Assembly (NCBI RefSeq): GCF_000315365.1 | Contig: NZ_CAOS01000008.1 | Span: 186,001-250,000, forward strand | Origin: Desulforamulus hydrothermalis Lam5 = DSM 18033 | Lineage (GTDB): Bacteria > Bacillota > Desulfotomaculia > Desulfotomaculales > Desulfotomaculaceae | Direction of reading: 5' to 3' | DNA: 64,000 nt | Shown: positions 33,984 to 43,276 of the stretch, in pieces | Layout of the letters: each line of letters starts with the position of its first letter | How positions within the stretch are numbered: position 1 is the first letter of the stretch | Made by a program: the position numbers and the translations under genes | The notes under the pieces: generated by a model | Told to the model about the DNA's origin: nothing | The model's input: only the letters and a program-made list of their open reading frames with translations | Database searches by the model: none

Positions 33984-35006
33984 TTAATATTTATCCTGTC
34001 CCAAAGTCAGTGAAGGCACCGCATTTAAGGTCAACGGGGCAAAATCACCCCGCAGGTATTTGTAATAGCCGGCACAGGCAATCATGGCTGCGTTATCGGT
34101 ACACAAATGCAGCGGCGGCAGCACTACCCGGCAGCCTGCCGCCGCTGCCCTTGCCTGCAGCAGCTCCCGCAGTCCCCGGTTAGCTGCTACACCGCCCGCC
34201 AGCATAATGGTCTTGACCCCGGTTTTTTGCGCTGCCAGCATGGTTTTTTCCACCAGCACTTCCACCACGGCCCGCTGGAAGCCGGCGGCTAAATCCGCCC
34301 GGTTAATCTCCTGGTTGAGCATGGCCGCCCGGTTGAGATAGTTCAATACAGCAGATTTTAGCCCGCTGAAACTAAAATCCAGGCTGCCTTCCTCCAAAAA
34401 GGCCAGGGGAAACTGCACCGCCCGGGGGTCACCCTGTTGGGCCAGTTGATCAATCAGCGGCCCCCCGGGATAGTCCAACCCCAAGGCCCGCGCCACCTTG
34501 TCAAAGGCTTCGCCGGCGGCATCATCCCTGGTACGGCCCAACAGCCGGTAGTCACCCCGGTGGGGCAGGTACACCAGGTCTGAATGGCCTCCCGATACCA
34601 CCAGGCAAAGCAAGGGAAACTCCAAATCCGGCCGGACTAAAAAATTAGCGGCAATATGCCCTTCCAGGTGGTTAACGCCAATTAAGGGGATATCCAACGC
34701 ATAAGCCATGGCTTTAGCTGCTGCCACCCCCACCAACAGCGCTCCCACCAGGCCGGGCCCGTAAGTAACCGCCACCGCACTGAGCTCCCCGGGGGTCACC
34801 CCGGCCTGGGCCAGTGCTTCCAGGATAACCGGGTGAAGGTTCTCCAAATGCTTACGGGAAGCAACTTCCGGCACTACGCCGCCGAATTTTTTATGTATGT
34901 CCACTTGCGAAGCAATTACATTGGATCGCAACTCCACCCCGTCCGCCAGCACTGCCGCTGATGTTTCATCACAAGAAGTTTCTATGCCCAGAATTATTAC
35001 ACTCAT
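33984..35006 (-). CDS. tsaD: tRNA N6-threonylcarbamoyladenosine transferase TsaD
   Basis: A 340-residue ASKHA-fold enzyme: [56 protein letters not shown] with the metal-binding histidines, [34 protein letters not shown] and [14 protein letters not shown]. It transfers the threonylcarbamoyl group to A37 of ANN-reading tRNAs with TsaB and TsaE. ATG at 35006 follows GGAGGATTTTTTC. It is the last gene of thiL-tsaE-tsaB-rimI-tsaD, all closely spaced on the minus strand. A repeat element follows it. Confidence 0.96.
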   Translation of the reverse strand: MSVIILGIETSCDETSAAVLADGVELRSNVIASQVDIHKKFGGVVPEVASRKHLENLHPVILEALAQAGVTPGELSAVAVTYGPGLVGALLVGVAAAKAMAYALDIPLIGVNHLEGHIAANFLVRPDLEFPLLCLVVSGGHSDLVYLPHRGDYRLLGRTRDDAAGEAFDKVARALGLDYPGGPLIDQLAQQGDPRAVQFPLAFLEEGSLDFSFSGLKSAVLNYLNRAAMLNQEINRADLAAGFQRAVVEVLVEKTMLAAQKTGVKTIMLAGGVAANRGLRELLQARAAAAGCRVVLPPLHLCTDNAAMIACAGYYKYLRGDFAPLTLNAVPSLTLGQDKY

Positions 35007-35034
35007 GAAAAAATCCTCCATTGGGGGGACGGAG

Positions 35035-35502
35035 TTAAGAACTGTCCCCGACTTGAATTGAAAGATCCAGCCACATAATAATGGCGTCCTCGTTGGTATC
35101 CGAGTAATATTTTTTACGCCGGCCTTTTTCCTGGAAGCCCAGCTTTTTATAAAGCTGCCGGGCCGCCTGATTGGAAGGCCGCACCTCCAGGGTCATGCGG
35201 GCAGCTCCCCGCAGCACTGCTTGGCGCATCAGCTCCATAAGCAGTCCTTCCCCCACCCGGTGCCCTCTGTGTTGGGGATGCACGGCAATGTTGGTAATGT
35301 GTGCTTCATCCAGCACCAGCCACATGCCGCCATAGCCCACCACCCGGTCCTGGTGCAGGGCCACCAGGTAATAGGCAAAATTGTTTTGGGTTAATTCGTA
35401 TGTGAAGGCCTGACTTGACCAGGGGGTAGCAAAGGAGGCTCTTTCTATCTCCAACACCCCCGGCAAATGCTCCACCTGCATTGGCACCAGCCGGTAATCC
35501 AT
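35035..35502 (-). CDS. rimI: Ribosomal-protein-alanine N-acetyltransferase RimI
   Basis: A 155-residue GNAT enzyme: [49 protein letters not shown] with the acetyl-CoA loop (R/Q)xxGxG-like pattern, [31 protein letters not shown]. RimI acetylates the N-terminal alanine of ribosomal protein S18 and perhaps other proteins. ATG at 35502 follows AGGTGG; the ORF can be extended to 35511 without a site. It lies between tsaB and tsaD, its usual neighbourhood. Confidence 0.93.
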   Translation of the reverse strand: MDYRLVPMQVEHLPGVLEIERASFATPWSSQAFTYELTQNNFAYYLVALHQDRVVGYGGMWLVLDEAHITNIAVHPQHRGHRVGEGLLMELMRQAVLRGAARMTLEVRPSNQAARQLYKKLGFQEKGRRKKYYSDTNEDAIIMWLDLSIQVGDSS

Positions 35503-35511
35503 AGCAGCCAC

Positions 35512-36216
35512 CTACTTCCCGCCCTTGGCCGCCAGCTTAACCTCCGCCTCGGACAACCTGATATATTCCGGTGCCAGCTGCAGGGGCGGCACGCCGCCGC
35601 CGCTCATCATTTTGCGCCAACCCAATTCTGCCAGCGCGCCTCCTCTGGGCAGCATGGCACAGCGGGGTGCCATCACGGCACGCCGGCCCAGACAAGTCTC
35701 CAGTTGCTGCCGGTATTCCGGTACGGCGTCACCCAGAAAGGTTACCGGCCCTTCCCATTGTTGTAAAAGCTGCACCAATTCTTCAATACCCAGGGCCAGG
35801 GGGCCGGCCAGCAGCTCCGGTTGGCCGGCATTGCCTCTGAAAACAGCGGCATAAACTTCATTTTTACGGGCATTCAGGATAGGACAGATAATTTGCGCCT
35901 GGGATGCCAGCGGCAGGGCCAGTGCCTCCAGGGTGGATACTCCCACCAGCGGCACCTGCCAGAGCCAGGCCAAGGTTTTGGCGGTGGTCAAACCGATTCT
36001 TAATCCGGTAAAGGAGCCCGGCCCGGATGATACTGCCACAGCCCCGATCTGCCCGGCGCTTATGCCCGCTTCTTCAATAACTGCTTTAATCATGGGCAGC
36101 AGGTTTACCGAATGGGTGCGGCGATTATTTACCAGCCGCTCCGCCAGGATGCAGCCATCCGCCGCCACCGCCACCCCGGCCACCGGAGTGGCTGCTTCAA
36201 TCCCCAAAACGTACAA
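35512..36216 (-). CDS. tsaB: t6A biosynthesis protein TsaB
   Basis: A 234-residue ASKHA-fold protein lacking TsaD's metal site: YVLGIEAATPVAGVAV, RRTHSVNLLPMIKAVIEEAGI, AVSSGPGSFTGLRIGLTTAKTLAWLWQVPLVGVSTLEALA and NARKNEVYAAVF. It is the scaffold that pairs with TsaD for threonylcarbamoyl transfer. The start is TTG at 36216 behind GGAGGAG, inside the 3' end of tsaE (20-base overlap), so the two are translationally coupled. Confidence 0.95.
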   Translation of the reverse strand: MYVLGIEAATPVAGVAVAADGCILAERLVNNRRTHSVNLLPMIKAVIEEAGISAGQIGAVAVSSGPGSFTGLRIGLTTAKTLAWLWQVPLVGVSTLEALALPLASQAQIICPILNARKNEVYAAVFRGNAGQPELLAGPLALGIEELVQLLQQWEGPVTFLGDAVPEYRQQLETCLGRRAVMAPRCAMLPRGGALAELGWRKMMSGGGVPPLQLAPEYIRLSEAEVKLAAKGGK

Positions 36217-36682
36217 GCTTCATCAACTCCTCCAGCAACTGCTGATAGCGTTCGCCCTTTGGCCGGAAGTAAATCCGGCGCACTGCCTCAACACCTTCTT
36301 CTCTCGTCAAACAAATATCCAGGCGCTGCCCGGGTAAAAGATCGGCAACCCGCCGGGCCCATTCAATCAAACAGACACCCTGACCGTAAAAATACTCCTC
36401 ATAACCCAGGTCCTCCAGGTCGGCCGGCCCGCCTAACCGGTATACATCAAAATGATAAAGGGGCAGCCGCCCTTCATATTCGTTAATTAAGGTAAAGGTG
36501 GGGCTGGTAACCGGCCCCTTGACCCCCAAACCCTCGGCCACGCCCTGGGAAAAGGCGGTTTTCCCTGCCCCCAGGTCACCGTTCAGGCATATGATATCCC
36601 CGGCTTGCAAAAGCCCCGCCATTTTTTGGCCCAGCTGCCTTGTTTCAGCCGGGGAGCGGCTGACAACCATTGCTTCACTCAT
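36197..36682 (-). CDS. tsaE: t6A biosynthesis ATPase TsaE
   Basis: A 161-residue P-loop protein: QLGQKMAGLLQAGDIICLNGDLGAGKTAFSQGVAEGLG with Walker A GDLGAGKT, SPTFTLINEYEG, LYHFDVYRL and VCLIEWARRV. TsaE binds the TsaB-TsaD complex and drives cycling of t6A synthesis by ATP hydrolysis. ATG at 36682 follows GGGTGATTTTTT. The 3' end overlaps tsaB. Confidence 0.95.
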   Translation of the reverse strand: MSEAMVVSRSPAETRQLGQKMAGLLQAGDIICLNGDLGAGKTAFSQGVAEGLGVKGPVTSPTFTLINEYEGRLPLYHFDVYRLGGPADLEDLGYEEYFYGQGVCLIEWARRVADLLPGQRLDICLTREEGVEAVRRIYFRPKGERYQQLLEELMKLVRFGD

Positions 36683-36732
36683 AAAAAATCACCCGCCCTT
36701 GTTATAGTATTGCCGGCAGCGGCAGTTTTTCA

Positions 36733-37752
36733 TTAGCCGGCGGGGCTGCCGGCAAAATGATTATATCCCCTCATGTTGATCATCTCCCTGACGCCGTTGG
36801 GCCTTTCCAACAACAGTCCCTCGCCGGCCGGCAGCATAACACCGATGGCCGTAAAAGGAACAGCCGCCCGCTGCAACGCTTCCTCCACCGCCCGGCGGTG
36901 CTTTGGCCGCAGGGTAAACAACAGTTCGTAGTCTTCGCCGCCGTTCATCACCCAATCCAGGATATCAGTGCCCAGCCGGCCGGCCAGCCGGCTAACTGCC
37001 GGCAATACCGGCAACGCCTTTTGCCAAATTAAGCAGCCCGTTGAGCTGGCTGAGCAAATTTCCCTTAATTCAGCCGCCAGCCCGTCGCTGTTATCGTCCA
37101 GGGCTGATACCCCTTCCAGGCCGGCCAGCAGAACCCCCGCCGCCACCCGGGGCACCGGCCGCAGGTGGGCTTTAATCAGCTGTTCTTTTAAAGACGGTGA
37201 GCAGTTCACTTGATGGGACAGCACATAAAGGCCGGCGGCCGCAGTACCCAGCCGGCCGGTAGTATAAATCAGGTCCCCCGGTGCGGCTCCCGAACGGTAC
37301 ACCGCCCGGCCCGCCGGCACTTCTCCCAGCAGGGCAATATTAATTACCAGCGGGCCGGGGGATTTGACCGTATCTCCCCCCACCAGGTTGACTTGATAAA
37401 GGCCGGCCATTTCCCGCAGCCCACGGTAAATGGCCAGCACATCCGCCACCTGGATATGTTCAGGCAGGGCCAGCGATACCACGCCGTGGGTGGGCCTGCC
37501 CCCCATGGCAGCAATATCGCTGATATTGACCGCCAGGGCTTTATACCCTACATCGGCATAATCACACCAGTCCAACCGGAAGTGGATGCCTTCCACCAGC
37601 ATATCGGTGGTAAACAACTGCCAGCAGTCGCCGGCACACTGCAAAACCGCCGCATCATCCCCGATACCGGCAATTACACCGGGTGAAGCGGGAAGTAGAT
37701 CTTTTTTTAACAGGTTTATCAAACCAAATTCGCCAACCTGTGAAAGATTCAA
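36733..37752 (-). CDS. thiL: Thiamine-monophosphate kinase
   Basis: A 339-residue ThiL: QVGEFGLINLLKKD, GIGDDAAVLQ, TTDMLVEGIHFRLDW, NISDIAAMGGRPTHGVVSLALP, NLVGGDTVKSPGPLVINIALLG, GDLIYTTGRLG and ALDDNSDGLAAEL, with acid-rich metal-binding loops. It phosphorylates thiamine monophosphate to the active pyrophosphate. The best start is TTG at 37752 behind AAAGGAGC; the ATG at 37797 needs a start before that site. A palindromic terminator (37800-37823) separates it from thiC, so it may have its own promoter (TATAAT at about 37785-37790 on the minus strand). It leads the tsa/rimI genes. Confidence 0.93.
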   Translation of the reverse strand: MNLSQVGEFGLINLLKKDLLPASPGVIAGIGDDAAVLQCAGDCWQLFTTDMLVEGIHFRLDWCDYADVGYKALAVNISDIAAMGGRPTHGVVSLALPEHIQVADVLAIYRGLREMAGLYQVNLVGGDTVKSPGPLVINIALLGEVPAGRAVYRSGAAPGDLIYTTGRLGTAAAGLYVLSHQVNCSPSLKEQLIKAHLRPVPRVAAGVLLAGLEGVSALDDNSDGLAAELREICSASSTGCLIWQKALPVLPAVSRLAGRLGTDILDWVMNGGEDYELLFTLRPKHRRAVEEALQRAAVPFTAIGVMLPAGEGLLLERPNGVREMINMRGYNHFAGSPAG

Positions 37753-37799
37753 CGCAGATAGCTCCTTTCCTGCCAAACTATGGTTATTATATAGCAAGA

Positions 37800-37823
37800 C
37801 CCCTGTCTTTTAAAAGACAGGGG
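37800..37823. terminator. Palindromic terminator between thiC and thiL
   Basis: CCCCTGTCTTTT and AAAAGACAGGGG form a perfect 12-bp self-complementary element 41 bases after the thiC stop. It can fold as a hairpin with a small loop. Confidence 0.65.
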
Positions 37824-37864
37824 CCACACTGCAGACCAGGGAAAGTTTAGGTGGTTTTATTGTT

Positions 37865-39163
37865 CTAGCAGCCCGCCGACGCTTTACCCAAATACTGCCC
37901 GACAATTTTCATAGCGCAATAATCACCGCACATAGTGCAGGCTTCATGGCCGTCCGGGTTGCGCTCCTGCCGGAAACGGGCTGCTTTCCGGGGATCCAGC
38001 GCCAGGGCTGTCTGCTTGTCCCAATCCAAGGCCTTGCGGGCAGCAGACATCTGCCGGTCCCACTCCAGGGCGCCGGGCACTCCCTTTGCGATATCAGCCG
38101 CATGGGCGGCCAGGCGGCAGGCCATAATGCCTTCCCGCACATCCTCCAGGGTTGGTAAGCCCAGGTGTTCCGCCGGTGTCACATAACAAAGAAAATCTGC
38201 CCCTGCCGCCGCAGCTACAGCCCCGCCGATTGCGGCGGTAATATGGTCGTAACCGGGGGCAATGTCGGTCACCAGGGGCCCCAGCACATAAAAGGGAGCC
38301 CCCTGGCAGAGGGTTTTTTGCACCTGGACGTTGGCGGCAATTTGGTCCAGCGGCACATGCCCCGGCCCCTCAACCATCACCTGCACTCCGGCGGCCCGGG
38401 CCCTGTCCGTCAGCTCGCCCAGGATAATCAGTTCCTGCAGTTGCGGCCGGTCGGTTGCGTCCGCCAGGCAACCGGGCCGCAGGCCGTCCCCCAAACTCAA
38501 GGTGACATCGTGTTTAAGGCAAATTTCCAGCAACCGGTCATACTGTTCATAAAGCGGGTTTTCCTGGCCGTGGTGCAGCATCCAGGCAGTTAAGAAGGAG
38601 CCGCCCCGGCTGACTATATCGGTAAGGCGGGGCTGGTTTTTCAGACGTTTGAGTACCTCTAAAGTAATACCGCAGTGAACGGTAATAAAGTCTGCCCCGT
38701 CCGCACAGTGCCTTTCAATTACCTCAAACAGGTCAGCCGCCGACATGGTTAACATATTGCCCCTTTTCGCCCGGTTCTCCAAAAAGGCCTGATAAACCGG
38801 CACCGTTCCCACCGGAAGGCGGCTGGCCCGGATAATTTGCCGGCGGCCCAGGTCAATATCACCGCCGGTACTCAGGTCCATCACCGCATCCGCGCCGGCT
38901 GACTGAACAACCTGCAGTTTTTCCAGCTCCCTGGCCGGATCCGGAAAGCCGGTGGAGGTTCCGATATTGGCATTGACCTTTGTTCTCAATCCCCGGCCAA
39001 AACCCACCGGATCCAGGTTCTGGTGATTAATGTTGGCCGGTATGACAATGGTTCCTGCCGCCACCCCTTGCCGTACAAACTCAGGCGTTACCCCTTCCTT
39101 TTCAGCCACCCGGCGCATGGCCGGGGTAATTTCGCCTGCCCTGGCCGCTAACAGTTGTGTCAT
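37865..39163 (-). CDS. thiC: Phosphomethylpyrimidine synthase ThiC
   Basis: A 432-residue radical SAM enzyme making HMP phosphate from aminoimidazole ribotide. Marks: [97 protein letters not shown] and the C-terminal CxxxCxxCxxxxC-type cluster site ([11 protein letters not shown]). ATG at 39163 follows GGGAGGTTGAAAACC. It is under the TPP riboswitch at 39231-39327. The length is that of the short bacterial form lacking the plant/proteobacterial N-terminal extension. Confidence 0.97.
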   Translation of the reverse strand: MTQLLAARAGEITPAMRRVAEKEGVTPEFVRQGVAAGTIVIPANINHQNLDPVGFGRGLRTKVNANIGTSTGFPDPARELEKLQVVQSAGADAVMDLSTGGDIDLGRRQIIRASRLPVGTVPVYQAFLENRAKRGNMLTMSAADLFEVIERHCADGADFITVHCGITLEVLKRLKNQPRLTDIVSRGGSFLTAWMLHHGQENPLYEQYDRLLEICLKHDVTLSLGDGLRPGCLADATDRPQLQELIILGELTDRARAAGVQVMVEGPGHVPLDQIAANVQVQKTLCQGAPFYVLGPLVTDIAPGYDHITAAIGGAVAAAAGADFLCYVTPAEHLGLPTLEDVREGIMACRLAAHAADIAKGVPGALEWDRQMSAARKALDWDKQTALALDPRKAARFRQERNPDGHEACTMCGDYCAMKIVGQYLGKASAGC

Positions 39164-39188
39164 GGTTTTCAACCTCCCATAGAAAATA

Positions 39189-39214
39189 AAAAAACCCATA
39201 GGAATTATGGGTTT
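39189..39214 (-). terminator. Expression-platform terminator of the TPP riboswitch
   Basis: On the minus strand AAACCCATAATTCC and TATGGGTTTTTTT pair with a T-run after the stem, between the aptamer and the thiC ribosome site. This suggests transcriptional control. Confidence 0.75.
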
Positions 39215-39230
39215 GGTTAATAAACGGCTT

Positions 39231-39327
39231 CCCACATTCCCTTCGCTGGTACTAACCAGATCAGGTTCAAAGGGTCAAGCACATCATCGGGTGCTTATCT
39301 CAGCCCGCCTCACCGGGCCCCCCCATT
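39231..39327 (-). ncRNA. TPP riboswitch (THI element) upstream of thiC
   Basis: The minus strand carries the THI core: GGCGGGCTGAGA, then ACCC-like joining region, CTTTGAACCTGATCTGGTTA and GTACCAGCGAAGGGAA. These conserved segments bind thiamine pyrophosphate. With the downstream terminator, TPP binding would stop transcription of thiC. Confidence 0.97.
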
Positions 39328-39424
39328 GGTTTATCCTGTTCATATAAAGTTGTCATACACCCAGGTATTCTATGCAGCCCGAAAAAAACCTGCTAAAATT
39401 TTATGCCCGCCGCAAATAATTTTT

Positions 39425-39832
39425 TCAGGCAAAGCTTTCGGCACAGGATTGCTGATAACAGTTTAAGCGGCCGGCAAAATCCTGCAGCAGTTTTTTTACC
39501 TCCCCCAAGTCAAAGGGTTTGCTCATGCATAAGTAAGCCCCCTTTTGCAAAGCAACGGCAGCGGTTTCCTCCGCCCCGTAAGCTGTCATAATCACCACCG
39601 CTGTACCGGGAGCCATTTTTGTTATTTTCGTCAGGGCTTCCAGGCCTCCCATAATAGGCATCCGTACGTCCATAAAAACTAAATCCGGCTTATGAAGCCG
39701 CACCTTCTCAATGGCTTCTAAACCGTTTTGTGCGGATTGAACCCGGTGGCCCGCTTCTAAGGCAATTATCTCCAGCAGATAACGTACCCCCACCTGGTCA
39801 TCCACAACTAATACATCGAGTGTTTTTTTCAC
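39425..39832 (-). CDS. Single-domain response regulator (Spo0F/CheY type)
   Basis: A 135-residue receiver domain: TLDVLVVDDQVGVRYLLEIIALEAGHRV with the acidic pair, the phospho-acceptor D in LVFMDVRMPIMGGLEAL, the T in VVIMTAYG and the K in YLCMSKPFDLGEVKKLL. There is no output domain. It resembles Spo0F, the intermediate in the sporulation phosphorelay, but no sensor kinase is adjacent, so the exact role is inferred. Start GTG at 39832 follows GAGAGGAG; the longer ORF to 39862 has no site. The motif spacing and length are normal. Confidence 0.85.
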   Translation of the reverse strand: MKKTLDVLVVDDQVGVRYLLEIIALEAGHRVQSAQNGLEAIEKVRLHKPDLVFMDVRMPIMGGLEALTKITKMAPGTAVVIMTAYGAEETAAVALQKGAYLCMSKPFDLGEVKKLLQDFAGRLNCYQQSCAESFA

Positions 39833-39959
39833 AGTTCTACTCCTCTCGACATATTGTGACAAAATGGCAAGTCATACACATTTTACCATTTAGGCACTTA
39901 TTAGATTCGACGGAAGTCTGTTAAATCCTTTCAGCAAAAAACACTTTTTATGAAAATTT

Positions 39960-41117
39960 TCACTTTTTTCCAATAACCTGGCAACCGTTTACAAAAACCA
40001 TCTCAATCCGGTGGTTGGGGTCGAACAGGGAGCGGTCAGCAACTATTATGTCGGCATCTTTGCCCGCTTCCAGGGACCCCACCCGCTGCCGGATACCCAG
40101 CAGTCCGGCGGCATCAACGGTAATGGCCTTTAAGGCCGTTTCCTCCGGCAGCCCTCCCTTGACTGCCAAGGCTGCAGAAAGACTGAGATATTGTATCGGC
40201 ACCACCGGGTGGTCGGTCATCAGGGCAAAGGGGACGCCGGCCTGACATAAAGCCAGGGCGGTTTCCAGGCTGCGGTTCATTAATTCCACTTTGGCCCGGT
40301 TGCTGATAACAGGCCCCACCACTGCCTTAACTCCGGCCGCTGCCAGCCAGGGGGCAATCAGATGTCCCTCGGTGCAGTGTTCCACCACCAAGTCCAGGTC
40401 AAATTCCCGGGCTATACGCACAGCGGTCATAATATCATCCGCCCGGTGGGCATGCACCCGCAGGGGAACTTCTTTCTTAAGCACCCTGACCACCGCTTCC
40501 ATTTGCAAATCACGTTCCGGTATATTTCCCTCCGCCGCTGCCCGTTTCTGTTTAACCAGGTAATTTTGTGCCGCCACCAGGGTTTCTCTCAACAGGGCCG
40601 CCGAGGCCATGCGGGTGGCGGGCATTTTTTTACCGCTGCCATAAACCCGCTTGGGGTTTTCGCCCAGGGCACATTTAAGACCGGCCGGAAAGCGGATGAT
40701 CATGTCATCCACCACCGTACCGTGAGTCTTCATAACCACCATTTCGCCGCCCACCACATTGGCACTGCCGGGCCCGGTGACAACCGTGGTAACCCCGCCG
40801 GCCAGGGCATCTTGAAAACCAAGGTCATACGGATTTACCGCATCAATGGCCCGCAGGTGGGGGGTCACCGGGTTGCTGGTTTCGTTGGTGTCATCTCCTT
40901 CCAGGCGGTAAATTTCTTCCATAATGCCCACATGAGTATGGGCATCAATTAAACCGGGCAGCACCAGTTTGCCTGTTGCATCAAACACTTCGATATCATC
41001 GGGCAGGGGCAGCTGCCGGCCTACCTGTACAATTTTGCTGCCTTCCACCAAAACAGTGCCGCGACTGATGGGCGGCCCCGCCATGGTAAACACTGTTCCG
41101 TTAATAATGGCAAACAT
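39960..41117 (-). CDS. Metal-dependent amidohydrolase
   Basis: A 385-residue amidohydrolase: MFAIINGTVFTMAGPPISRGTVLVEGSKIVQVG, LPGLIDAHTHVGIMEE with the HxH metal site, VNPYDLGFQDALAGGVTTVVTGPGSANVVGGEM, VHAHRADDI and a MTDHPVVPI Asp-containing loop, ending KDADIIVADRSLFDP. It resembles imidazolonepropionase-like hydrolases of unknown substrate, common in clostridia. ATG at 41117 follows GGAGGAAGACG. It is 17 bases downstream of the PuuD-like gene, so both may act on one amide substrate (inference). Confidence 0.85.
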   Translation of the reverse strand: MFAIINGTVFTMAGPPISRGTVLVEGSKIVQVGRQLPLPDDIEVFDATGKLVLPGLIDAHTHVGIMEEIYRLEGDDTNETSNPVTPHLRAIDAVNPYDLGFQDALAGGVTTVVTGPGSANVVGGEMVVMKTHGTVVDDMIIRFPAGLKCALGENPKRVYGSGKKMPATRMASAALLRETLVAAQNYLVKQKRAAAEGNIPERDLQMEAVVRVLKKEVPLRVHAHRADDIMTAVRIAREFDLDLVVEHCTEGHLIAPWLAAAGVKAVVGPVISNRAKVELMNRSLETALALCQAGVPFALMTDHPVVPIQYLSLSAALAVKGGLPEETALKAITVDAAGLLGIRQRVGSLEAGKDADIIVADRSLFDPNHRIEMVFVNGCQVIGKK

Positions 41118-41134
41118 CGTCTTCCTCCTGTCAG

Positions 41135-41845
41135 TTAACCGGTTCGTTTATTCATCGCGGCCTGCACAAAACTTTTAAATAAAGCCAGGATACGGGCATC
41201 CTGGTACATACATTCGGGATGGCACTGTACCCCCACCACATAGGTGTGCCTGTTACTTTCTAATCCTTCCACAATTCCGTCAGCAGACCGGGCGGTAACC
41301 TGGAAGCCTTCGGCCACCCGGTTTACCGCCTGATGATGAAAGGAGTTAACCACCATACTGTCGCCCCAGGCAGCTGCCAACCGGCTGCCCGCCTGTATTT
41401 GAATGGTATGGGTACCGTACCGGCGGGGTGCCTGCTGGTCATGTTTTAATGGCTGCTGCACAGCTAAACTGATATCCTGCCAGAGGGTACCGCCGGCAGC
41501 CACATTAAGCAGCTGGATACCGCGGCAAATGGCCAGCACAGGCAGGTCCCGGGCCAGCGCCAGCCGGGTAAGGGCCAGTTCAAAACGATCCCGGTCCGGG
41601 CAAATATCCCCCATCAGGGGATGAGGTTGTTCACCAAACAACAGGGGATCCACATCTACCCCGCCGGATAACAGCAGGCCGTCCACCGCCGCCACAATTT
41701 CTTCTGCCTGCTCCTCAGCCAGGATACAGGGCAGCACTAAAGGCAATCCACCGGCAGCCTGCACCGCCTCTACATAATACCTGCTCAAAAACGTGCGACC
41801 GCTTTCCCGGTCGTAGGAACTGGTAATACCGATTACCGGCCTCAT
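41135..41845 (-). CDS. Class I glutamine amidotransferase, PuuD (gamma-glutamyl-GABA hydrolase) family
   Basis: A 236-residue protein: RPVIGITSSYDRE, GGLPLVLPC, VDGLLLSGGVDVDPLLFGEQP, ALTRLALARDLPVLAICRGIQLLNVAAGGTLWQDI with the catalytic Cys in AICRG, VNSFHHQAVN and GVQCHPECM with the catalytic His. The family hydrolyses gamma-glutamyl amides such as gamma-glutamyl-GABA; other substrates are possible. There are two ATGs, at 41851 and 41845; the second is nine bases from AAGGAG and is preferred. It is followed by the amidohydrolase. Confidence 0.87.
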   Translation of the reverse strand: MRPVIGITSSYDRESGRTFLSRYYVEAVQAAGGLPLVLPCILAEEQAEEIVAAVDGLLLSGGVDVDPLLFGEQPHPLMGDICPDRDRFELALTRLALARDLPVLAICRGIQLLNVAAGGTLWQDISLAVQQPLKHDQQAPRRYGTHTIQIQAGSRLAAAWGDSMVVNSFHHQAVNRVAEGFQVTARSADGIVEGLESNRHTYVVGVQCHPECMYQDARILALFKSFVQAAMNKRTG

Positions 41846-41901
41846 CGACATGCACTCCTTAAGAAAAATACACCCCTCTTGGGAGTGTATGCAAAATGCG
41901 C

Positions 41902-42252
41902 CTAAATTTCTACCAATCCCAGGCTGATTTCTACCGCCCGGTTTACTTTGTTCATTAATTCTTCATTCAATGATGAAACTTTTTCAAATAACCTGCTCTT
42001 GTCAATGGTTCTTAATTGTTCCAAAAGAATAACCGAATCCTTTTCCAGCCCGGTAGCCTTGGCTTGGATTTCCACATGGGTGGGGAGCTTTGCTTTGGCA
42101 ATCTGGGAGGTAATAGCCGCAATAATGGTGGTGGGACTATACTGGTTGCCAATATCATTTTGCAGAATTAATACCGGTCTGATGCCTCCCTGTTCTGAGC
42201 CGACCACCGGGCTAAGATCGGCATAAAATACATCGCCGCGCCGAACCTGCAT
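41902..42252 (-). CDS. ndoA: mRNA interferase toxin of the MazF/PemK family (NdoA/EndoA)
   Basis: A 116-residue toxin: [71 protein letters not shown]. The N-terminal RRGDV..ADL and the GSEQGG.RPV..QND blocks are diagnostic of EndoA-type ribonucleases that cut single-stranded RNA at a short motif such as UACAU. It is paired with the antitoxin 6 bases upstream. Confidence 0.95.
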   Translation of the reverse strand: MQVRRGDVFYADLSPVVGSEQGGIRPVLILQNDIGNQYSPTTIIAAITSQIAKAKLPTHVEIQAKATGLEKDSVILLEQLRTIDKSRLFEKVSSLNEELMNKVNRAVEISLGLVEI

Positions 42253-42258
42253 GAAGCC

Positions 42259-42534
42259 TTATCCCTCCGCTTTGGCCAGCTCATAACCCGGGGAGAAATT
42301 CTCAATCCGCTGATACTCAACGGCCAGAGCCAGATTTAATTTTGCCATTTCCAAATAGCCCTTTTTCATTTGTTCTCTTAAGATGCGACGTTTACGCTCA
42401 GCAATATAAAGTTTCATGGCTTCCCGGATAAATTCGCTGCGATTTAGTCTTTCTTCCTCGACGATATTGTCCACTTCCGCCAGCAGACTGTCGGGTAGGC
42501 TGATCATGATTCGTTTAACTTGAGCCTGAGACAC
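42259..42534 (-). CDS. ndoAI: Antitoxin EndoAI-like, ribbon-helix-helix (CopG/MazE-type)
   Basis: A 91-residue protein with an N-terminal RHH domain (VKRIMISLPDSLLAEVDNIVEEERLNRSEFIREAMKLYIAERKRR) and a C-terminal extension that would bind and block NdoA. The start is GTG at 42534 behind AGGAGGT. It probably represses its own operon. It is the standard partner of the toxin that follows directly. Confidence 0.93.
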   Translation of the reverse strand: MSQAQVKRIMISLPDSLLAEVDNIVEEERLNRSEFIREAMKLYIAERKRRILREQMKKGYLEMAKLNLALAVEYQRIENFSPGYELAKAEG

Positions 42535-42598
42535 CTACCGGACCTCCTTGTTCAATACATTTTGATATATGATAAATATATACCCAGAACGGGCAAAA

Positions 42599-43114
42599 TT
42601 ATGTCAGGTAATTATCCGGTGCATCTTTGGCCGCACCCGGCCCCCGATCCAAACAGATTTTACCCGTACGCACCATTTCTACTATGCCATGCTCCCGCAG
42701 CATACCGCAGAGGGCGTCAATTTTTTCTTCCGTGCCGGTCAGTTCAATAACCATGGTTTCGCTGTTGACATCCACCACATTGGCTCGAAAAATATCTACA
42801 ATATTAACAATATCCGCCCGCCGGCCGGGGTCGTTAGCCCTTACTTTGATGAGCGCCAGCTCCCGGCTGATGGAATCCGCAGCGGCCAACTCATGGATTT
42901 TAATAACATCCACCAGCTTGCTCAGCTGTTTTACCACCTGATAAAGGATGTTTTCATCCCCCTGCACCACCAGGGTAATGCGCGTAATATTGGGATCCTC
43001 GGTATACCCTGCGGCAATACTCTCAATATTGAACATGCGACGGCTGAGCAAACCGGAAATTCTGGCTAAAACCCCTGGCTTGTTTAATACCAGTACGGCT
43101 AAACTGTGTCTCAT
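42599..43114 (-). CDS. ilvN: Acetolactate synthase small subunit
   Basis: A 171-residue regulatory subunit: RHSLAVLVLNKPGVLARISGLLSRRMFNIESIAAGYTEDPNITRITLVV (ACT domain), LSKLVDVIKIHEL and a second domain ending KIDALCGMLREHGIVEMVRTGKICLDRG. It confers valine feedback control on acetolactate synthase, the first enzyme of branched-chain amino acid synthesis. The large subunit is not in the window and ilvN appears alone. ATG at 43114 follows GGGGAG. Confidence 0.95.
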   Translation of the reverse strand: MRHSLAVLVLNKPGVLARISGLLSRRMFNIESIAAGYTEDPNITRITLVVQGDENILYQVVKQLSKLVDVIKIHELAAADSISRELALIKVRANDPGRRADIVNIVDIFRANVVDVNSETMVIELTGTEEKIDALCGMLREHGIVEMVRTGKICLDRGPGAAKDAPDNYLT

Positions 43115-43164
43115 GTTAAACTCCCCTTAGTAACGGGCTACTCCCTAAGGCAGCACCTCATGTT

Positions 43165-43246
43165 CAGAGTGTCGGCAAGGTTGGGCAGGCAGCCACACCA
43201 GGCTAACACTAGGTTATGGTTTTCTGCATTTTTGTCTATATTCCTG
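43165..43246. repeat. Possible degenerate copy F of the palindromic element
   Basis: The sequence starts CAGAGTGTCGGCAAGG and ends TTTTTGTCTATATTCCTG, matching both ends of the family (CAGAGTGTCGACAAAC ... CTTTGTCTACAGTCTG), but the inner palindrome is lost. It lies between ilvN and the zinc-ribbon gene, next to the hairpin at 43251-43275. Confidence 0.45.
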
Positions 43247-43250
43247 CATA

Positions 43251-43275
43251 CGGCACCAGGTAAAAACCGGTGCCG
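43251..43275. terminator. Terminator hairpin at the end of the zinc-ribbon gene
   Basis: CGGCACC and GGTGCCG pair around an 11-base loop directly at the stop codon of the minus-strand gene 43277-43651. A short T-run does not follow, so termination is inferred from position. Confidence 0.55.
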
Positions 43276-43276
43276 A

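Noticed and set aside
43115-43164. T-box or riboswitch upstream of ilvN
   Set aside because: No AGGGTGGTACC core or THI-like sequence is present.
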